Of a stretch of 51,403 nt of DNA, positions 1 through 8,284 are shown in pieces. Every line of letters begins with the position of its first letter. Position 1 is the stretch's first letter. This DNA is from Rickettsia typhi (lineage in GTDB: Bacteria; Pseudomonadota; Alphaproteobacteria; Rickettsiales; Deianiraeaceae), in NCBI GenBank assembly GCA_945898725.1, contig CAMDIK010000008.1, forward strand, positions 1 through 51,403, read 5' to 3'. Under the pieces are notes generated by a model. That model did not search any database. It saw only the letters and a list, made by a program, of their open reading frames with translations, and had not been told where the DNA came from. The translations under genes and the position numbers were made by a program.

Positions 1-289
1 TTTTCACATCATAATTTGTCACACCGTAACCCTCGATACTGGTATTCATTCTGCCCGAACCCCTGTCAATGCTATATTTAACCTCGGGAAGAAATTTTTG
101 CAAAGCATGAGAAACTTCAACTTCAGACAAATTAACATTAAGCGCGCGAATTGCAATTTCATCGGCATTTTTGTGTGCGCTATAGATTGCTTCATCAAGT
201 GTTGCGGCAAAAGTTACACTAGATGTAACAATAACGATAAATATCGCGAAAATACTACTTCTGGCTAACAACATATTTAATTTCTTCAT
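1..289 (-). CDS. TolC-like outer membrane efflux protein, N-terminal part (runs off the left edge)
   Basis: Only the first 96 codons are inside the window. They read as a basic N-terminus, a hydrophobic stretch and a likely signal-peptidase site near VTFA/A at about residue 28. The mature start (TLDEAIYSAHKNADEI) matches the 'L.EAI..A..N.PE' opening of TolC-family outer membrane factors, and is followed by an amphipathic helix as in that family. TolC proteins form the outer membrane duct of tripartite efflux pumps or type I secretion systems. The gene overlaps the 3' end of the adaptor gene by 35 bases if the ATG at 289 is used, or 20 bases from an in-frame ATG at 274. Adaptor plus duct therefore form one operon; the inner membrane pump is presumably outside the window. 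The family call rests on a short segment. Confidence 0.72.
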   Translation of the reverse strand, partial: MKKLNMLLARSSIFAIFIVIVTSSVTFAATLDEAIYSAHKNADEIAIRALNVNLSEVEVSHALQKFLPEVKYSIDRGSGRMNTSIEGYGVTNYDVK

Positions 290-1271
290 TAATTCGAACT
301 GAATTCACGCTGCTGGTAATTATAATGTCATTTTGCGCCAAACCAAGCACCATTGCAGTTCCATCTTTTTCAGAGATAAGTGTGATATTCTTCTTTTTTG
401 CCACGTTATTTTCCACTACAAATACGCTGATTTTCCCATCTCTATCTAGTATAATCGCAGATTGCGGAATTTTTGCAACATTAAACTTTTTACCAATAAT
501 TTTCATGTCTACGTCTTGATCTATAAAGAAATTTTTCATCACAGATTTAGGCAATTTAGCCGTAAAACGCACCATTCCATTGCTATTTATAACCTTTGCG
601 ATGCCTGAAATTTTTGCCTTAACGCTTGATTCGTCATGGATTATTACAACCTCGCTGCCAAGGGATATAAACTTCGCATTTCCAAGTGAAATACTGCCGG
701 AAGCAGATAAATTAGCAGCACATGCAACAAAAGCTACGGCGGTTCCACGGGCAACATTTGACCCGGAATCAAGGAAAATATCTTTTAAGTATCCATCACA
801 AGGAGAAATAATATAGCGCGCGGTAACAGATTTTTTTGGCATATTTTTCACATTTTTCTTAGATTTAACAGCGTATTTCTCATCTAGCGTGGTTTCAATT
901 TCCGGAATTGCGCTATCTTCAGCATAGCTTACGCTTTCAAGTATGTCTTCAATTTCAAAAATTGCCCCATCCTTCGGCACAAAAGCATATTTTTCAACCA
1001 TTTTTTGCTTAATTTTACCAATAGATTCCGAAATAATTGTAACATTACTGCCGCTTTCAATTTTTCCATTCACCATTAGCTCAAATTTCTCCGGGCTTAG
1101 CGAAACCTGCATTGCTTCATAGGTAATGCCGTTAAAACTTGGCGATTTTGCGTGTTTAATAGAGTAAAATTTCGCACTGCGAATGGTAAATATTGCAACA
1201 ACCACGGCACATAGTGCAAAAATTATCAAATTTCTAACTGAAAGCAATTTACTCATAAAATACTTGTCCAT
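255..1271 (-). CDS. RND/HlyD-type periplasmic adaptor (membrane fusion protein)
   Basis: A 338-residue protein with one N-terminal membrane anchor at about residues 13-31. Around residues 150-185 is a barrel-sandwich (lipoyl-like) half-motif, SPCDGYLKDIFLDSGSNV, which matches the 'ap.dG.v....v..G..v' pattern of membrane fusion proteins. The C-terminal third looks like the beta-barrel and membrane-proximal domains, with VAKIPQSAIIL resembling the usual 'v.vP..Al'. No long coiled-coil hairpin is obvious, so it is compact for the family. Such adaptors join an inner membrane transporter to a TolC duct, and a TolC-like gene overlaps it directly downstream. The start is ATG 1271, with a second in-frame ATG at 1256. 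The transported substrate cannot be told. Confidence 0.72.
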   Translation of the reverse strand: MDKYFMSKLLSVRNLIIFALCAVVVAIFTIRSAKFYSIKHAKSPSFNGITYEAMQVSLSPEKFELMVNGKIESGSNVTIISESIGKIKQKMVEKYAFVPKDGAIFEIEDILESVSYAEDSAIPEIETTLDEKYAVKSKKNVKNMPKKSVTARYIISPCDGYLKDIFLDSGSNVARGTAVAFVACAANLSASGSISLGNAKFISLGSEVVIIHDESSVKAKISGIAKVINSNGMVRFTAKLPKSVMKNFFIDQDVDMKIIGKKFNVAKIPQSAIILDRDGKISVFVVENNVAKKKNITLISEKDGTAMVLGLAQNDIIITSSVNSVRINEEIKYVVSQK

Positions 1272-1344
1272 ACAATTAAAATTGTGCTACAAATTTATAA
1301 AAGTCAATGGGAAATAAACAATATGCCATCTAGAAAAAAATTTC

Positions 1345-1373
1345 TTGACTAAGTGAAAAAAATATGTTATTAT
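1345..1373 (+). promoter_or_regulatory. sigma-70-type promoter of the 1555-2136 orphan gene
   Basis: TTGACT at 1345-1350, a 17-base spacer, then TATTAT at 1368-1373. Transcription would start near 1380, about 30 bases before coding-like sequence begins at 1411. It lies in the divergent gap between the adaptor gene and the orphan gene. Confidence 0.6.
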
Positions 1374-1554
1374 AACAATGTATTAGTTTTAATTAATTTT
1401 TTTTATATACATAGAAAGCAATAACGTAATAAGTGTAAGTGATAAAATAGAGTGCCACGATATAATTCTAGCAGATATTGTTAATCATGGCACAAAAAGG
1501 GAAGTAGCTGCAGTACTAGAGTTTGCATTAAATAACTACACAGACCTCAATGAA

Positions 1555-2136
1555 ATGCCTAAAGAAGTACAGACTTTACTAGGAAACTTACAAAATAGTA
1601 AGAATAAATCTATAAAACCAGAAAGACAAGAGCAAATGAAGGTAGGAGATCTAAAACTAGAAGAATCAGGTGATCCATTATCTCCTACACTCTCGTGCAT
1701 GGTCTCTTTTCCATCCAAGGATCCAAGACATGCAATAAGCAAAATTCAAGACATAGGGCTTGACACATCAAATCTATATTTGTCCATATTGGGCACACAA
1801 GATAAACGTGGATTTAAATTCTTTGGGAAAAAGAAATTTGGATCTATAGAAGTGCATATTCATGATGTAAGAAAGTTTCTAGCACAATCTTTAGGTGCGT
1901 ACCATCCCAATATAACCGTTGCGCGCAGGAATGAGTATGGTGGAATTGCCAGGGTAAATCAAGAATTCGGAACCAAGAATGAAGAATATAGTAGCAAAAA
2001 TAAGTTAGAATTGTACAACAAATCTTATGCATACACAATCTGCAATGAATGTAAGTTTGTAAAATATTCACATCGGAATGAAGAGTGCAGCAACACTCGC
2101 TCCTGCTACACACATGGTCAGAATAGGGGTCTATAA
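1555..2136 (+). CDS. Unrecognised orphan protein, possible effector, start codon unclear
   Basis: I do not recognise this 193-residue protein. It is hydrophilic, with no signal peptide or membrane segment. The C-terminus has a CX2CX11CX5C arrangement (CNEC...C...C), which could bind a metal. ATG 1555 is the first conventional start. However, the frame stays open upstream to 1393 and reads as plausible protein from about 1411 (ESNNVISVSDKIEC and onward) without any ATG, GTG or TTG. Either a rare ATA/ATT start at 1411 is used or a start codon has mutated. The gene stands alone between its own promoter (1345-1373) and a hairpin terminator (2147-2192), like several other orphan genes in the window. 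Confidence 0.6.
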   Translation: MPKEVQTLLGNLQNSKNKSIKPERQEQMKVGDLKLEESGDPLSPTLSCMVSFPSKDPRHAISKIQDIGLDTSNLYLSILGTQDKRGFKFFGKKKFGSIEVHIHDVRKFLAQSLGAYHPNITVARRNEYGGIARVNQEFGTKNEEYSSKNKLELYNKSYAYTICNECKFVKYSHRNEECSNTRSCYTHGQNRGL

Positions 2137-2146
2137 TAAGCTTATT

Positions 2147-2192
2147 AATCCAGTGTTGTGATACTGCATTGCAACATTGGATTAGATTTTTT
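2147..2192 (+). terminator. Rho-independent terminator after the orphan gene
   Basis: Arms 2147-2158 (AATCCAGTGTTG) and 2172-2183 (CAACATTGGATT) form a 12-bp stem with one G-U pair and a 13-base loop. TTTTTT at 2187-2192 follows. The hairpin overlaps the stop codon of the convergent lgt gene. Confidence 0.7.
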
Positions 2193-2949
2193 CAGAAATA
2201 TAGCACTTTCTTGCAACAAAAATGCCAAATATTACCATAACAACGCATAGAATTTGCCCCAGCGTGAAATAATGCGCAATATACCCCACTTGCACATCAG
2301 GTTCCCGGAAAAATTCCACAAAAAACCTAGCAATTCCATAGATTATCAAGAAAAATCCGGAAGTAAAACCAACCTTGGCACTATATTTTTTATACACCCA
2401 TGAAAGCAGGAAAAAGCCTATAAATCCTTCGAAAAATGCCTCATATAACTGGCTTGGGTGGCGCAGGTGATAATCTCCCGGGAAAATCACGCCCCAGGTT
2501 CCATCTGTTAAACGCCCGTATAGCTCGCCATTTATAAAATTCAAGATTCTGCCGAAAAATAGGCAAATTGGCACAATATACATTGAAATATCCAAAATTT
2601 TCAGCCAGTTTTTACCATATTTACGGGAAAATAAATAATTACCCAGCATATAACCAATCATTCCGCCATGAAATGCCATTCCGCCCTCGCGCAGATTAAA
2701 AATTTTCCAGGGCGAAGCAAGATAATAGCTGAAATCGTAGAGCAAAATATACCCCAATCTGCCGCCAAGCACAGTTCCAAGTAAAATATACATACTGTAA
2801 GAGTCCATCAATTTCTTGTCATTTAGGTACTTTTTATTAATAAAATAGGGTATAAAAATTGCACCAAACAGATAAGCCAGAGAGTAATAATATATATCAA
2901 AGCCGAAAATTGAAATCAATACGGGGTTAATATTGTGATAATAAATCAT
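2182..2949 (-). CDS. lgt: Prolipoprotein diacylglyceryl transferase
   Basis: Lgt moves diacylglycerol from phosphatidylglycerol to the lipobox cysteine of prolipoproteins in the inner membrane, the first step of lipoprotein maturation. The 255-residue polytopic protein has the family hallmarks in order: GGRLGYILLYD, the HGGMIG motif and the Lgt signature region RILNFINGELYGR, with RFFVEFFREPD near the end. Length is normal. The ATG at 2949 overlaps the stop of the upstream CcmA-like gene by 4 bases, so lgt is the last gene of a four-gene minus-strand operon beginning at 4148. Several lipoprotein candidates in the window (BamB, TAXI protein, MsrA) would be its substrates. Confidence 0.96.
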   Translation of the reverse strand: MIYYHNINPVLISIFGFDIYYYSLAYLFGAIFIPYFINKKYLNDKKLMDSYSMYILLGTVLGGRLGYILLYDFSYYLASPWKIFNLREGGMAFHGGMIGYMLGNYLFSRKYGKNWLKILDISMYIVPICLFFGRILNFINGELYGRLTDGTWGVIFPGDYHLRHPSQLYEAFFEGFIGFFLLSWVYKKYSAKVGFTSGFFLIIYGIARFFVEFFREPDVQVGYIAHYFTLGQILCVVMVIFGIFVARKCYISEKI

Positions 2950-3428
2950 AACTCTTCCTCAAAAATATTAATTTCCCCATCTTGCTCTAGATATTTCATA
3001 AACTCCGGCAAGTTAGCATTTACAAAAATAACCACACCGCCAGCTTTCACTTTTGACAAAATAATTTTATATAAATCATCTTCCACTGGTAAATTCGGAA
3101 AATTTTGCAAAACCCAGCAATCTAGCTTGCTTAAAAACAGCCTTGCGGTGATATATTTTAAACTTTCCTGCGGGGTTAAATATTTAATTTTCTTGTGCAT
3201 AATTTCCTCAATTTTGAGGTAAAATATCGCGGCGCGCAATGCTTTTGTAGATTTATGCCATAATGCCTCAAGTTGCAAACCCCGGCGCACCTGCAGAAAT
3301 TTAAACCTAAAACTAACCCTGGAAAAGTCTATAATCAAGGACTTTTTACACCACAACTTCTTACCTGTTTTTGCAAAAATAATGCTACTTTTTGGGTAAT
3401 TATTAATATTAATATACACGGTTTTCAT
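2946..3428 (-). CDS. Degenerate CcmA-like ABC ATPase domain without Walker motifs
   Basis: The C-terminal half of this 160-residue protein follows the layout of CcmA, the ATPase of the haem exporter for cytochrome c maturation. A helix (AIFYLKIEEIMHKKIKYL) is followed by LTPQES where the LSGGQ signature belongs, ITARLFLSKLDCWVLQNF where Walker B (WLLDEPF) belongs, and GGVVIFVNANLPE resembling the 'GG.VI.TTH' strand. No GxxGxGKS Walker A is present, and the signature and Walker B acids are lost, so ATP hydrolysis is unlikely. It may be a decayed ccmA or a non-catalytic remnant that was kept. It is intact, sits between NDUFS4 and lgt, and overlaps lgt by 4 bases. The family call is a judgement from pattern. 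Confidence 0.5.
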   Translation of the reverse strand: MKTVYININNYPKSSIIFAKTGKKLWCKKSLIIDFSRVSFRFKFLQVRRGLQLEALWHKSTKALRAAIFYLKIEEIMHKKIKYLTPQESLKYITARLFLSKLDCWVLQNFPNLPVEDDLYKIILSKVKAGGVVIFVNANLPEFMKYLEQDGEINIFEEEL

Positions 3429-3433
3429 CTTTA

Positions 3434-3697
3434 TTATTCCATGATTTGATAGGCGAAATTATTGCGTTTAGCATATTCAATAGCCGTAATTTTATCAGGA
3501 AAAACAAGGCTTTGCGAACTTTTCACAGCGCTGCCACCAACCCAGTTCATAATGCTATAAAGCGAAATATTTGAAGCCTCGTTTTGCACAACACACCACA
3601 TTTCACTTTTATATTTACCGGACTGCATTGCATTTTTAATCACGCGCTTTATAATAACGCCATTTTTACTATTTAGAAAAGGATTTACAGAGCTCAT
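3434..3697 (-). CDS. NDUFS4-type complex I accessory subunit (ETC complex I conserved region)
   Basis: An 87-residue protein matching the alphaproteobacterial/mitochondrial NDUFS4 family, an accessory subunit on the hydrophilic arm of NADH:ubiquinone oxidoreductase. Visible family features are the N-terminal basic segment ending NAMQSGKYKSEMW, the core 'MNWVGGSAV' (family: MGWtgS.D), and the C-terminal FPDKITAIEYAKRNNFAY (family: F...eeAiaYAe++gi.Y). Length is close to the bacterial norm. It starts inside the end of the DUF2628-like gene (29-base overlap) and is followed 5 bases later by the CcmA-like gene. It supports an alphaproteobacterial host that respires through complex I. Confidence 0.85.
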   Translation of the reverse strand: MSSVNPFLNSKNGVIIKRVIKNAMQSGKYKSEMWCVVQNEASNISLYSIMNWVGGSAVKSSQSLVFPDKITAIEYAKRNNFAYQIME

Positions 3698-4148
3698 TTT
3701 TCACCACTACACCACCGGGTATCAATGTGACATGGGAATAGAAAAAAAGCAAGAAGTTTTTTGCATTTTTTTCCACCGCCTGAAATACAAGCGTAAAACC
3801 TTTAGACTGCAGGCTTTTTTTCTCCAAAATTCCACCAACATGACCCATTCCAAGTGCAAAAAATACAGCAATAATTGACCGTGCAATATACCCGCTATCA
3901 AAGCCAATGGAAAATTGATCAAATTTTAGCATTACGCTGTATAAAATGCTGAAAATCAGGGACAAAATAACCATTGTACCCATATATTTTAGGTTTAATC
4001 TTGCAAGAAAAGGCAAAGCATTGATAAATGGAATGGAATATAAGAATCTAAAACCATCGCGTTTTACATACATAGAACTCATAATGTTAATCACATCAGT
4101 TCCATCATCTTTTTTAATCAATTTTGCATATAAACTATAGTGTTTCAT
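3669..4148 (-). CDS. DUF2628-like small integral membrane protein
   Basis: A 159-residue protein with a hydrophilic N-terminus (KHYSLYAKL), a segment reading YVKRDGFRFLYSIPFINALPFL that resembles the 'v+eGFsw.Af.fg..walw' signature of DUF2628 proteins, and two or three hydrophobic helices at about residues 38-70 and 85-105. The function of DUF2628 proteins is not established. It is the first gene of the operon DUF2628-NDUFS4-CcmA-like-lgt. Its ATG at 4148 lies roughly 95 bases from the divergent MFS gene, which suggests a shared promoter region. The family assignment is moderate. Confidence 0.55.
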   Translation of the reverse strand: MKHYSLYAKLIKKDDGTDVINIMSSMYVKRDGFRFLYSIPFINALPFLARLNLKYMGTMVILSLIFSILYSVMLKFDQFSIGFDSGYIARSIIAVFFALGMGHVGGILEKKSLQSKGFTLVFQAVEKNAKNFLLFFYSHVTLIPGGVVVKNELCKSFSK

Positions 4149-4241
4149 CTGTTTTACATCGTTACCAAGTCTAGTGTGACAAAAAAAAATAAAAATGCAA
4201 TTGTTTTTTATATTTTATTAAAACTAATATCAAATATCATT

Positions 4242-5465
4242 ATGTCTAATATGCAACAAAATGGTATTTTACACCCAATAATACTGAAGTTTTGCGCCCT
4301 CGGAGCACTGTCTAGATTTGTATTAATATACTCAATTTATATCATGTTTTTTGCAAGTATAGGTTTAAATCCTGCTGTTATTGGCGGAATTTTAGCCACT
4401 TACGAAGTAGGAAAGTTGATCGGAGATCTTATTTTTGCCACAATGGGTGATAAATATGGCAGAAAAAATATGATAATTCTGGGATTTTTATTCAAAGCCT
4501 GCGGCATTGCATCCTGGATAATACTACCCGGAATACACACATCTTTCATAGGTGCATTTTTAATTGGCTCCGGCAAATCAGGTATAAATAATATTGAATC
4601 CTACATGTATGATGAGTTAAAGGCGAATAATATTATGAGCAATTTTCGTAATTCCCTGGCATTGAAGTCAATTATGACAAATATAAGCGCCTCACTTGGC
4701 GGTTTTTGCACCAGCGGTTTATATCAATTAGGGGGATTTAGATATGTTTTTCTTGCATCTATTGCAGTAATGGCGTTTATATCAATTCCCTATATAATAT
4801 TTTGCCTTAAAGATCAAAAGCTTTATACCAAGGAAAATAACAAAAAAAATATCTTCCTTGTAGGGAAAGCCGGATTGATGTATACCTTGCAAAATCGCAA
4901 AATTTTCTACACAGTTATACTTGTTTCTATTTTTTACTCGGCATATATTATATATACCGATACTAATAAAATTGTGATGAATAATATTGGCTTAACCCCG
5001 GATGTTATTGCAAAAATATACGCCATTGCGCACATTGTTCCGGTTATTACAACTTTAATATTTTTACTGGTAAAGCCTGGAATGTTAATTCGCAGTGTTG
5101 TTACAATTTCAATTGCAATGTGGGCGGGAATTGGCGTAAATGCCTATTTTATGTACGGAAAACCTGTGATTTCAGCAATTCTACTGTACCTATTTCTATT
5201 TCCAATATTTGACACATGCATAAGAGATAATCTTCATAGACTTATTCTGGATTCTTCCATAAGATCTACAGTTATATCATTTTCACAATTGGTCTCTTCC
5301 GCGTTAAATATTGTTGCAAGTTTAACAATAGGAGTTCTGGCATATAAATATTCCTATAGCATATCAGTTACAATTTTTTCAATAGGTATAGTCGCTCTTA
5401 CCGTGTTAATTATGATCTTACAAAAAGTTGACCTTGCAAAGCGTAGAAATGTAAAGTTTGTTTAA
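4242..5465 (+). CDS. MFS transporter
   Basis: A 407-residue polytopic protein with about 12 hydrophobic segments. The loop after the second helix reads GDKYGRKNM, the major facilitator motif A (GxxxDRxGRR type). The first half also has GSGKSGINNIESYMYDEL in the helix-5 region. The substrate cannot be told; Rickettsiales have many small MFS proteins. ATG 4242 is preferred because the open frame upstream to 4140 would overlap the divergent gene start and read through a non-hydrophobic stretch; an ATG at 4251 is also possible. The next gene follows within a few bases, so they are probably co-transcribed. Confidence 0.8.
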   Translation: MSNMQQNGILHPIILKFCALGALSRFVLIYSIYIMFFASIGLNPAVIGGILATYEVGKLIGDLIFATMGDKYGRKNMIILGFLFKACGIASWIILPGIHTSFIGAFLIGSGKSGINNIESYMYDELKANNIMSNFRNSLALKSIMTNISASLGGFCTSGLYQLGGFRYVFLASIAVMAFISIPYIIFCLKDQKLYTKENNKKNIFLVGKAGLMYTLQNRKIFYTVILVSIFYSAYIIYTDTNKIVMNNIGLTPDVIAKIYAIAHIVPVITTLIFLLVKPGMLIRSVVTISIAMWAGIGVNAYFMYGKPVISAILLYLFLFPIFDTCIRDNLHRLILDSSIRSTVISFSQLVSSALNIVASLTIGVLAYKYSYSISVTIFSIGIVALTVLIMILQKVDLAKRRNVKFV

Positions 5466-5472
5466 TGCCTGT

Positions 5473-6075
5473 ATGCTATTCTTCAACTATTCAATGATAT
5501 TATTTTTTGCCTTCAGCAGCATTGTTGTGGCAATAGTAATGATGTGCTCTTCAACCATGGTTTCGGTATTTTCATTTAGCATATTCAGCCTATTTAGCGC
5601 AGTATTATATCTAATACTCAACGCGCTGGATGTTGCAATTACGGAAGTTGCTGTGGGCTCGGCAATTAGCACAATATTTTTCCTACTTGCTGTGCGATGT
5701 GTGGAAAATAATATAACAAATAAGGTATATCACCCACGGGAATACAAAATATCCCGCGCGCTGCAGAAGATGTCTATTTCCCAAAGCACGGCGCTATTTG
5801 GCATTGCAATTGGTATAATATTTATAGGAATATCGGACGCCTTTATTGAAATAGGAAAGCTGGAAAATGTTGTATTCTATTCATCGGATTATTATTTGGA
5901 AAATTCATATCATGAAACCGGGGTGCCAAATGTGGTGACTTCCGTTCTGGCTTCATACCGCGGATTTGATACATTAATTGAGAATTTAGTTATACTAACC
6001 GCAGCAATTGGGGTTTATTTTATTTTAAATGTAAAAGATGAAAGTAGTGTTGCGAAAAAAAAGATTGATTATTAA
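5473..6075 (+). CDS. Mrp/Mnh/Mbh-type Na+/H+ antiporter subunit (DUF4040/MbhD-E-like)
   Basis: About 200 residues with four or five membrane helices. The first half contains FSAVLYLILNALDVAITEVAVG, the typical MbhD/DUF4040 segment (YlllnApdVA.tEaavG). The second half has NVVTSVLASYRGFDTLIENLV, the typical MbhE/MnhB-entry segment (N.VtavL.dFRg.DTl.Ei.V). The protein therefore looks like a fused MbhD-MbhE unit of a multisubunit cation/proton antiporter or membrane-bound respiratory complex. No other Mrp subunit is nearby. A TTG at 5458 overlaps the MFS stop; ATG 5473 is chosen here. Confidence 0.75.
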   Translation: MLFFNYSMILFFAFSSIVVAIVMMCSSTMVSVFSFSIFSLFSAVLYLILNALDVAITEVAVGSAISTIFFLLAVRCVENNITNKVYHPREYKISRALQKMSISQSTALFGIAIGIIFIGISDAFIEIGKLENVVFYSSDYYLENSYHETGVPNVVTSVLASYRGFDTLIENLVILTAAIGVYFILNVKDESSVAKKKIDY

Positions 6076-6116
6076 TCTAATTCGTTAAATATTTGTGTGT
6101 TTAATTAAAAAATATA

Positions 6117-6836
6117 ATGTCTAATTTTGGTAGATTTCTTGGGGAAAAAATAAGATCGTATGTAATATTTGTAGCGCAGGAAGGCTTCAGGGTATTTAAG
6201 ATATTCGTGCACAGTGCAACCAATAAAATTAGCCAATACGGGGCAAAAAAAGCATTAATCACAATGGTAATAATAGCATTCACGGTTTTTATATCATATA
6301 TTATATATAGCGAAGTTGGTGCACATTTCAAAAGGAAACAAGTTATTGCATATTACAAGGTTCAGCCGCTAATTCGTAACAGCATTTCTATGAGTCTTGA
6401 GGAGATAAATTACCAGTTAATTAAGCCTTTTTCAGGCATTTTAAAGGTAAATAATGCGATGAAAGTGGCGTATATTTTGGGCAAATCAGATGTAAGATAC
6501 AAAGATGCAATTCACATACTTCAAAACAGCAAATCCTTTGCAAATATGCATCATTTAAACGAATTGTTATCGCTTAGCGCGCTTGCAATTCAGATAAATC
6601 ATAATACCGAAGAGCGTAGCAAGGCGGACGTAATTAGAATTGCAAAAAGTCGCGGTAGATTTGCAATTATTGCCAAGGAATTACTAACAATTGACGATTT
6701 ATCAAATGGAAAATTGGAGGAATTTTACCGCAGAATTGAGGTTTTAAGTCAATCTAGTGACATAAAAACCGAGTATATGAAAAATAGAATCAACGAATTG
6801 TCTTACATTGCATATCAAAATGGCTATATTCAGTAG
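6117..6836 (+). CDS. YfgM-like single-pass membrane protein with helical repeat domain
   Basis: A 239-residue protein with a basic N-terminus, one membrane helix at about residues 46-64, and an all-helical C-terminal domain. It sits directly upstream of bamB, overlapping it by 17 bases. Many proteobacteria encode YfgM there, a periplasmic-facing TPR-like partner of the SecYEG translocon. Helices such as DAIHILQNSKSFANM are compatible with tetratricopeptide-like packing, but no clear TPR consensus can be read. The YfgM suggestion therefore rests mainly on topology and neighbourhood. Confidence 0.5.
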   Translation: MSNFGRFLGEKIRSYVIFVAQEGFRVFKIFVHSATNKISQYGAKKALITMVIIAFTVFISYIIYSEVGAHFKRKQVIAYYKVQPLIRNSISMSLEEINYQLIKPFSGILKVNNAMKVAYILGKSDVRYKDAIHILQNSKSFANMHHLNELLSLSALAIQINHNTEERSKADVIRIAKSRGRFAIIAKELLTIDDLSNGKLEEFYRRIEVLSQSSDIKTEYMKNRINELSYIAYQNGYIQ

Positions 6837-8202
6837 GTGTTTCGCAATATTCACAGGCTTTTTACTTGCTGGTTGTGGGCAAAAATTACCGGATTTAGAA
6901 AAAAGAAATAGCATTTTTTTCTATGGAGATGTTGTAAATGTTTCGGCAAATATTGCAAATATTCCCAATATAAACAGTAGGAATGTTGATATTTCGCATA
7001 ATAGTTCGCGCTACGACTCAAACCAAATCAACTACTCATTTCAAGGAGATTACAAAATTAATCAAACAAAAAGCCTTGATAGCTATGGATTTTCCTACTT
7101 TATGGTTGATAAATCACCCGTATATTACAAGGGAAATGGGTTGGAATTGGTTTTTATAATAGGGCAAAATGGCAATATCGCGTCTTATAGCCCCGGCGCT
7201 GAAAAAATTTCTATATTCTTCAGTAATGCAAAGAAAAATTTCCTATTTGGCAATATTGACATAGAAGGTGATTGCATAATTTACACAACAAATCAAGGGT
7301 TTGTAAGGCTGATTAACATAAAAACCGGAAGCGTAATATGGGAAAAATACAAGCCGGAATACTCATTTTATTCCGGTGGGGTGAGTAGCGAAGGCGTGTT
7401 TTATGCCCATGGTGCAAATGGAAGTTTGTATGCAATTTCATTGCAAAATGGGGAAGAATTATGGCGCTATAAGCCCGCTGCAAGGCTAGATTTTGGCGGT
7501 GGCGGCATTGAAACTATGATAGACTCGGCAAGACCTGTAATTTATCAAGATATAATAGCTTATGCCACAAAGAGCAATACCCTTGATTTTATTGGAAAAG
7601 CCTATGGAAATTTAATATTTTCAAGCAAATTAGACAATACTGCAAAAGCAAATAAGTCTATTGGGCAGACAATTTTCTCGGTAGATCACCCAATTTTCTC
7701 ACCGCTGCTTACCAACAGCCTGCTGCTTACATCTTCAATGTATTCTGGGCTGCATATTATTGACCCGCGCGATGGAAGAATCAGAGATATAAAAAGTTTT
7801 GGCGTAAATTCACCAATCATTGCTTCGGAAAATTTTGCCTACCTCATCACCAATGACGCAGATCTGGTGTGCATTTCAACCCACAACGGCGAAATTAAAT
7901 GGACATACAAACTGGATAATTTTCGCAATTATATTATGCCGAAATATCTAAATAACGGCAAAAGTGTGAAAAAAGTGAAGCTTAACTGGCGCGGGCCGAT
8001 TAGCGTGAATAACGATATAATTGTTGTGTCACCTTTTGGAAAAATGCTGGCAATCGATGCAAATACGGGGGGGGATGCCCGAGCAATAGATATTCCCGAA
8101 TGCGTTTTTTCCAGCCCAACCATTGCCGATAATACAATTTACCTATACAATTCCTGCCTTGGGGAAATGATTATAATGAATGGCAAAATATCACATGATT
8201 GA
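6820..8202 (+). CDS. bamB: Outer membrane assembly lipoprotein BamB (PQQ-like beta-propeller)
   Basis: BamB is a periplasmic lipoprotein of the BAM complex, which inserts beta-barrel proteins into the outer membrane. From ATG 6820 the 460-residue protein has a signal peptide with lipobox LLAGC (Cys19) and then repeated propeller blades. The blades are recognisable from their 'G...W.y' ends: TGSVIWEKYKPE, NGEELWRYKPA, NGEIKWTYKLD, and late AIDANTGG. Length is somewhat above the E. coli protein. The longer frame from TTG 6808 is less likely because the ATG gives a clean signal peptide. The next gene in many alphaproteobacteria, der, is absent; kdsA is convergent instead. Confidence 0.85.
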   Translation: MAIFSRCFAIFTGFLLAGCGQKLPDLEKRNSIFFYGDVVNVSANIANIPNINSRNVDISHNSSRYDSNQINYSFQGDYKINQTKSLDSYGFSYFMVDKSPVYYKGNGLELVFIIGQNGNIASYSPGAEKISIFFSNAKKNFLFGNIDIEGDCIIYTTNQGFVRLINIKTGSVIWEKYKPEYSFYSGGVSSEGVFYAHGANGSLYAISLQNGEELWRYKPAARLDFGGGGIETMIDSARPVIYQDIIAYATKSNTLDFIGKAYGNLIFSSKLDNTAKANKSIGQTIFSVDHPIFSPLLTNSLLLTSSMYSGLHIIDPRDGRIRDIKSFGVNSPIIASENFAYLITNDADLVCISTHNGEIKWTYKLDNFRNYIMPKYLNNGKSVKKVKLNWRGPISVNNDIIVVSPFGKMLAIDANTGGDARAIDIPECVFSSPTIADNTIYLYNSCLGEMIIMNGKISHD

Positions 8203-8284
8203 CTTACTTTTTAGATTGGCAATAATGTGCAATTAATATTATTGCGCAAGATTGCAACACGTATTTTCATAATTAATGGCCAAA

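Noticed and set aside
8219..8245. GCAATAAT/ATTATTGC inverted repeat between bamB and kdsA as a terminator
   Set aside because: The stem is short and nearly all A-T, and no T-run follows on either strand, so it is not convincing.
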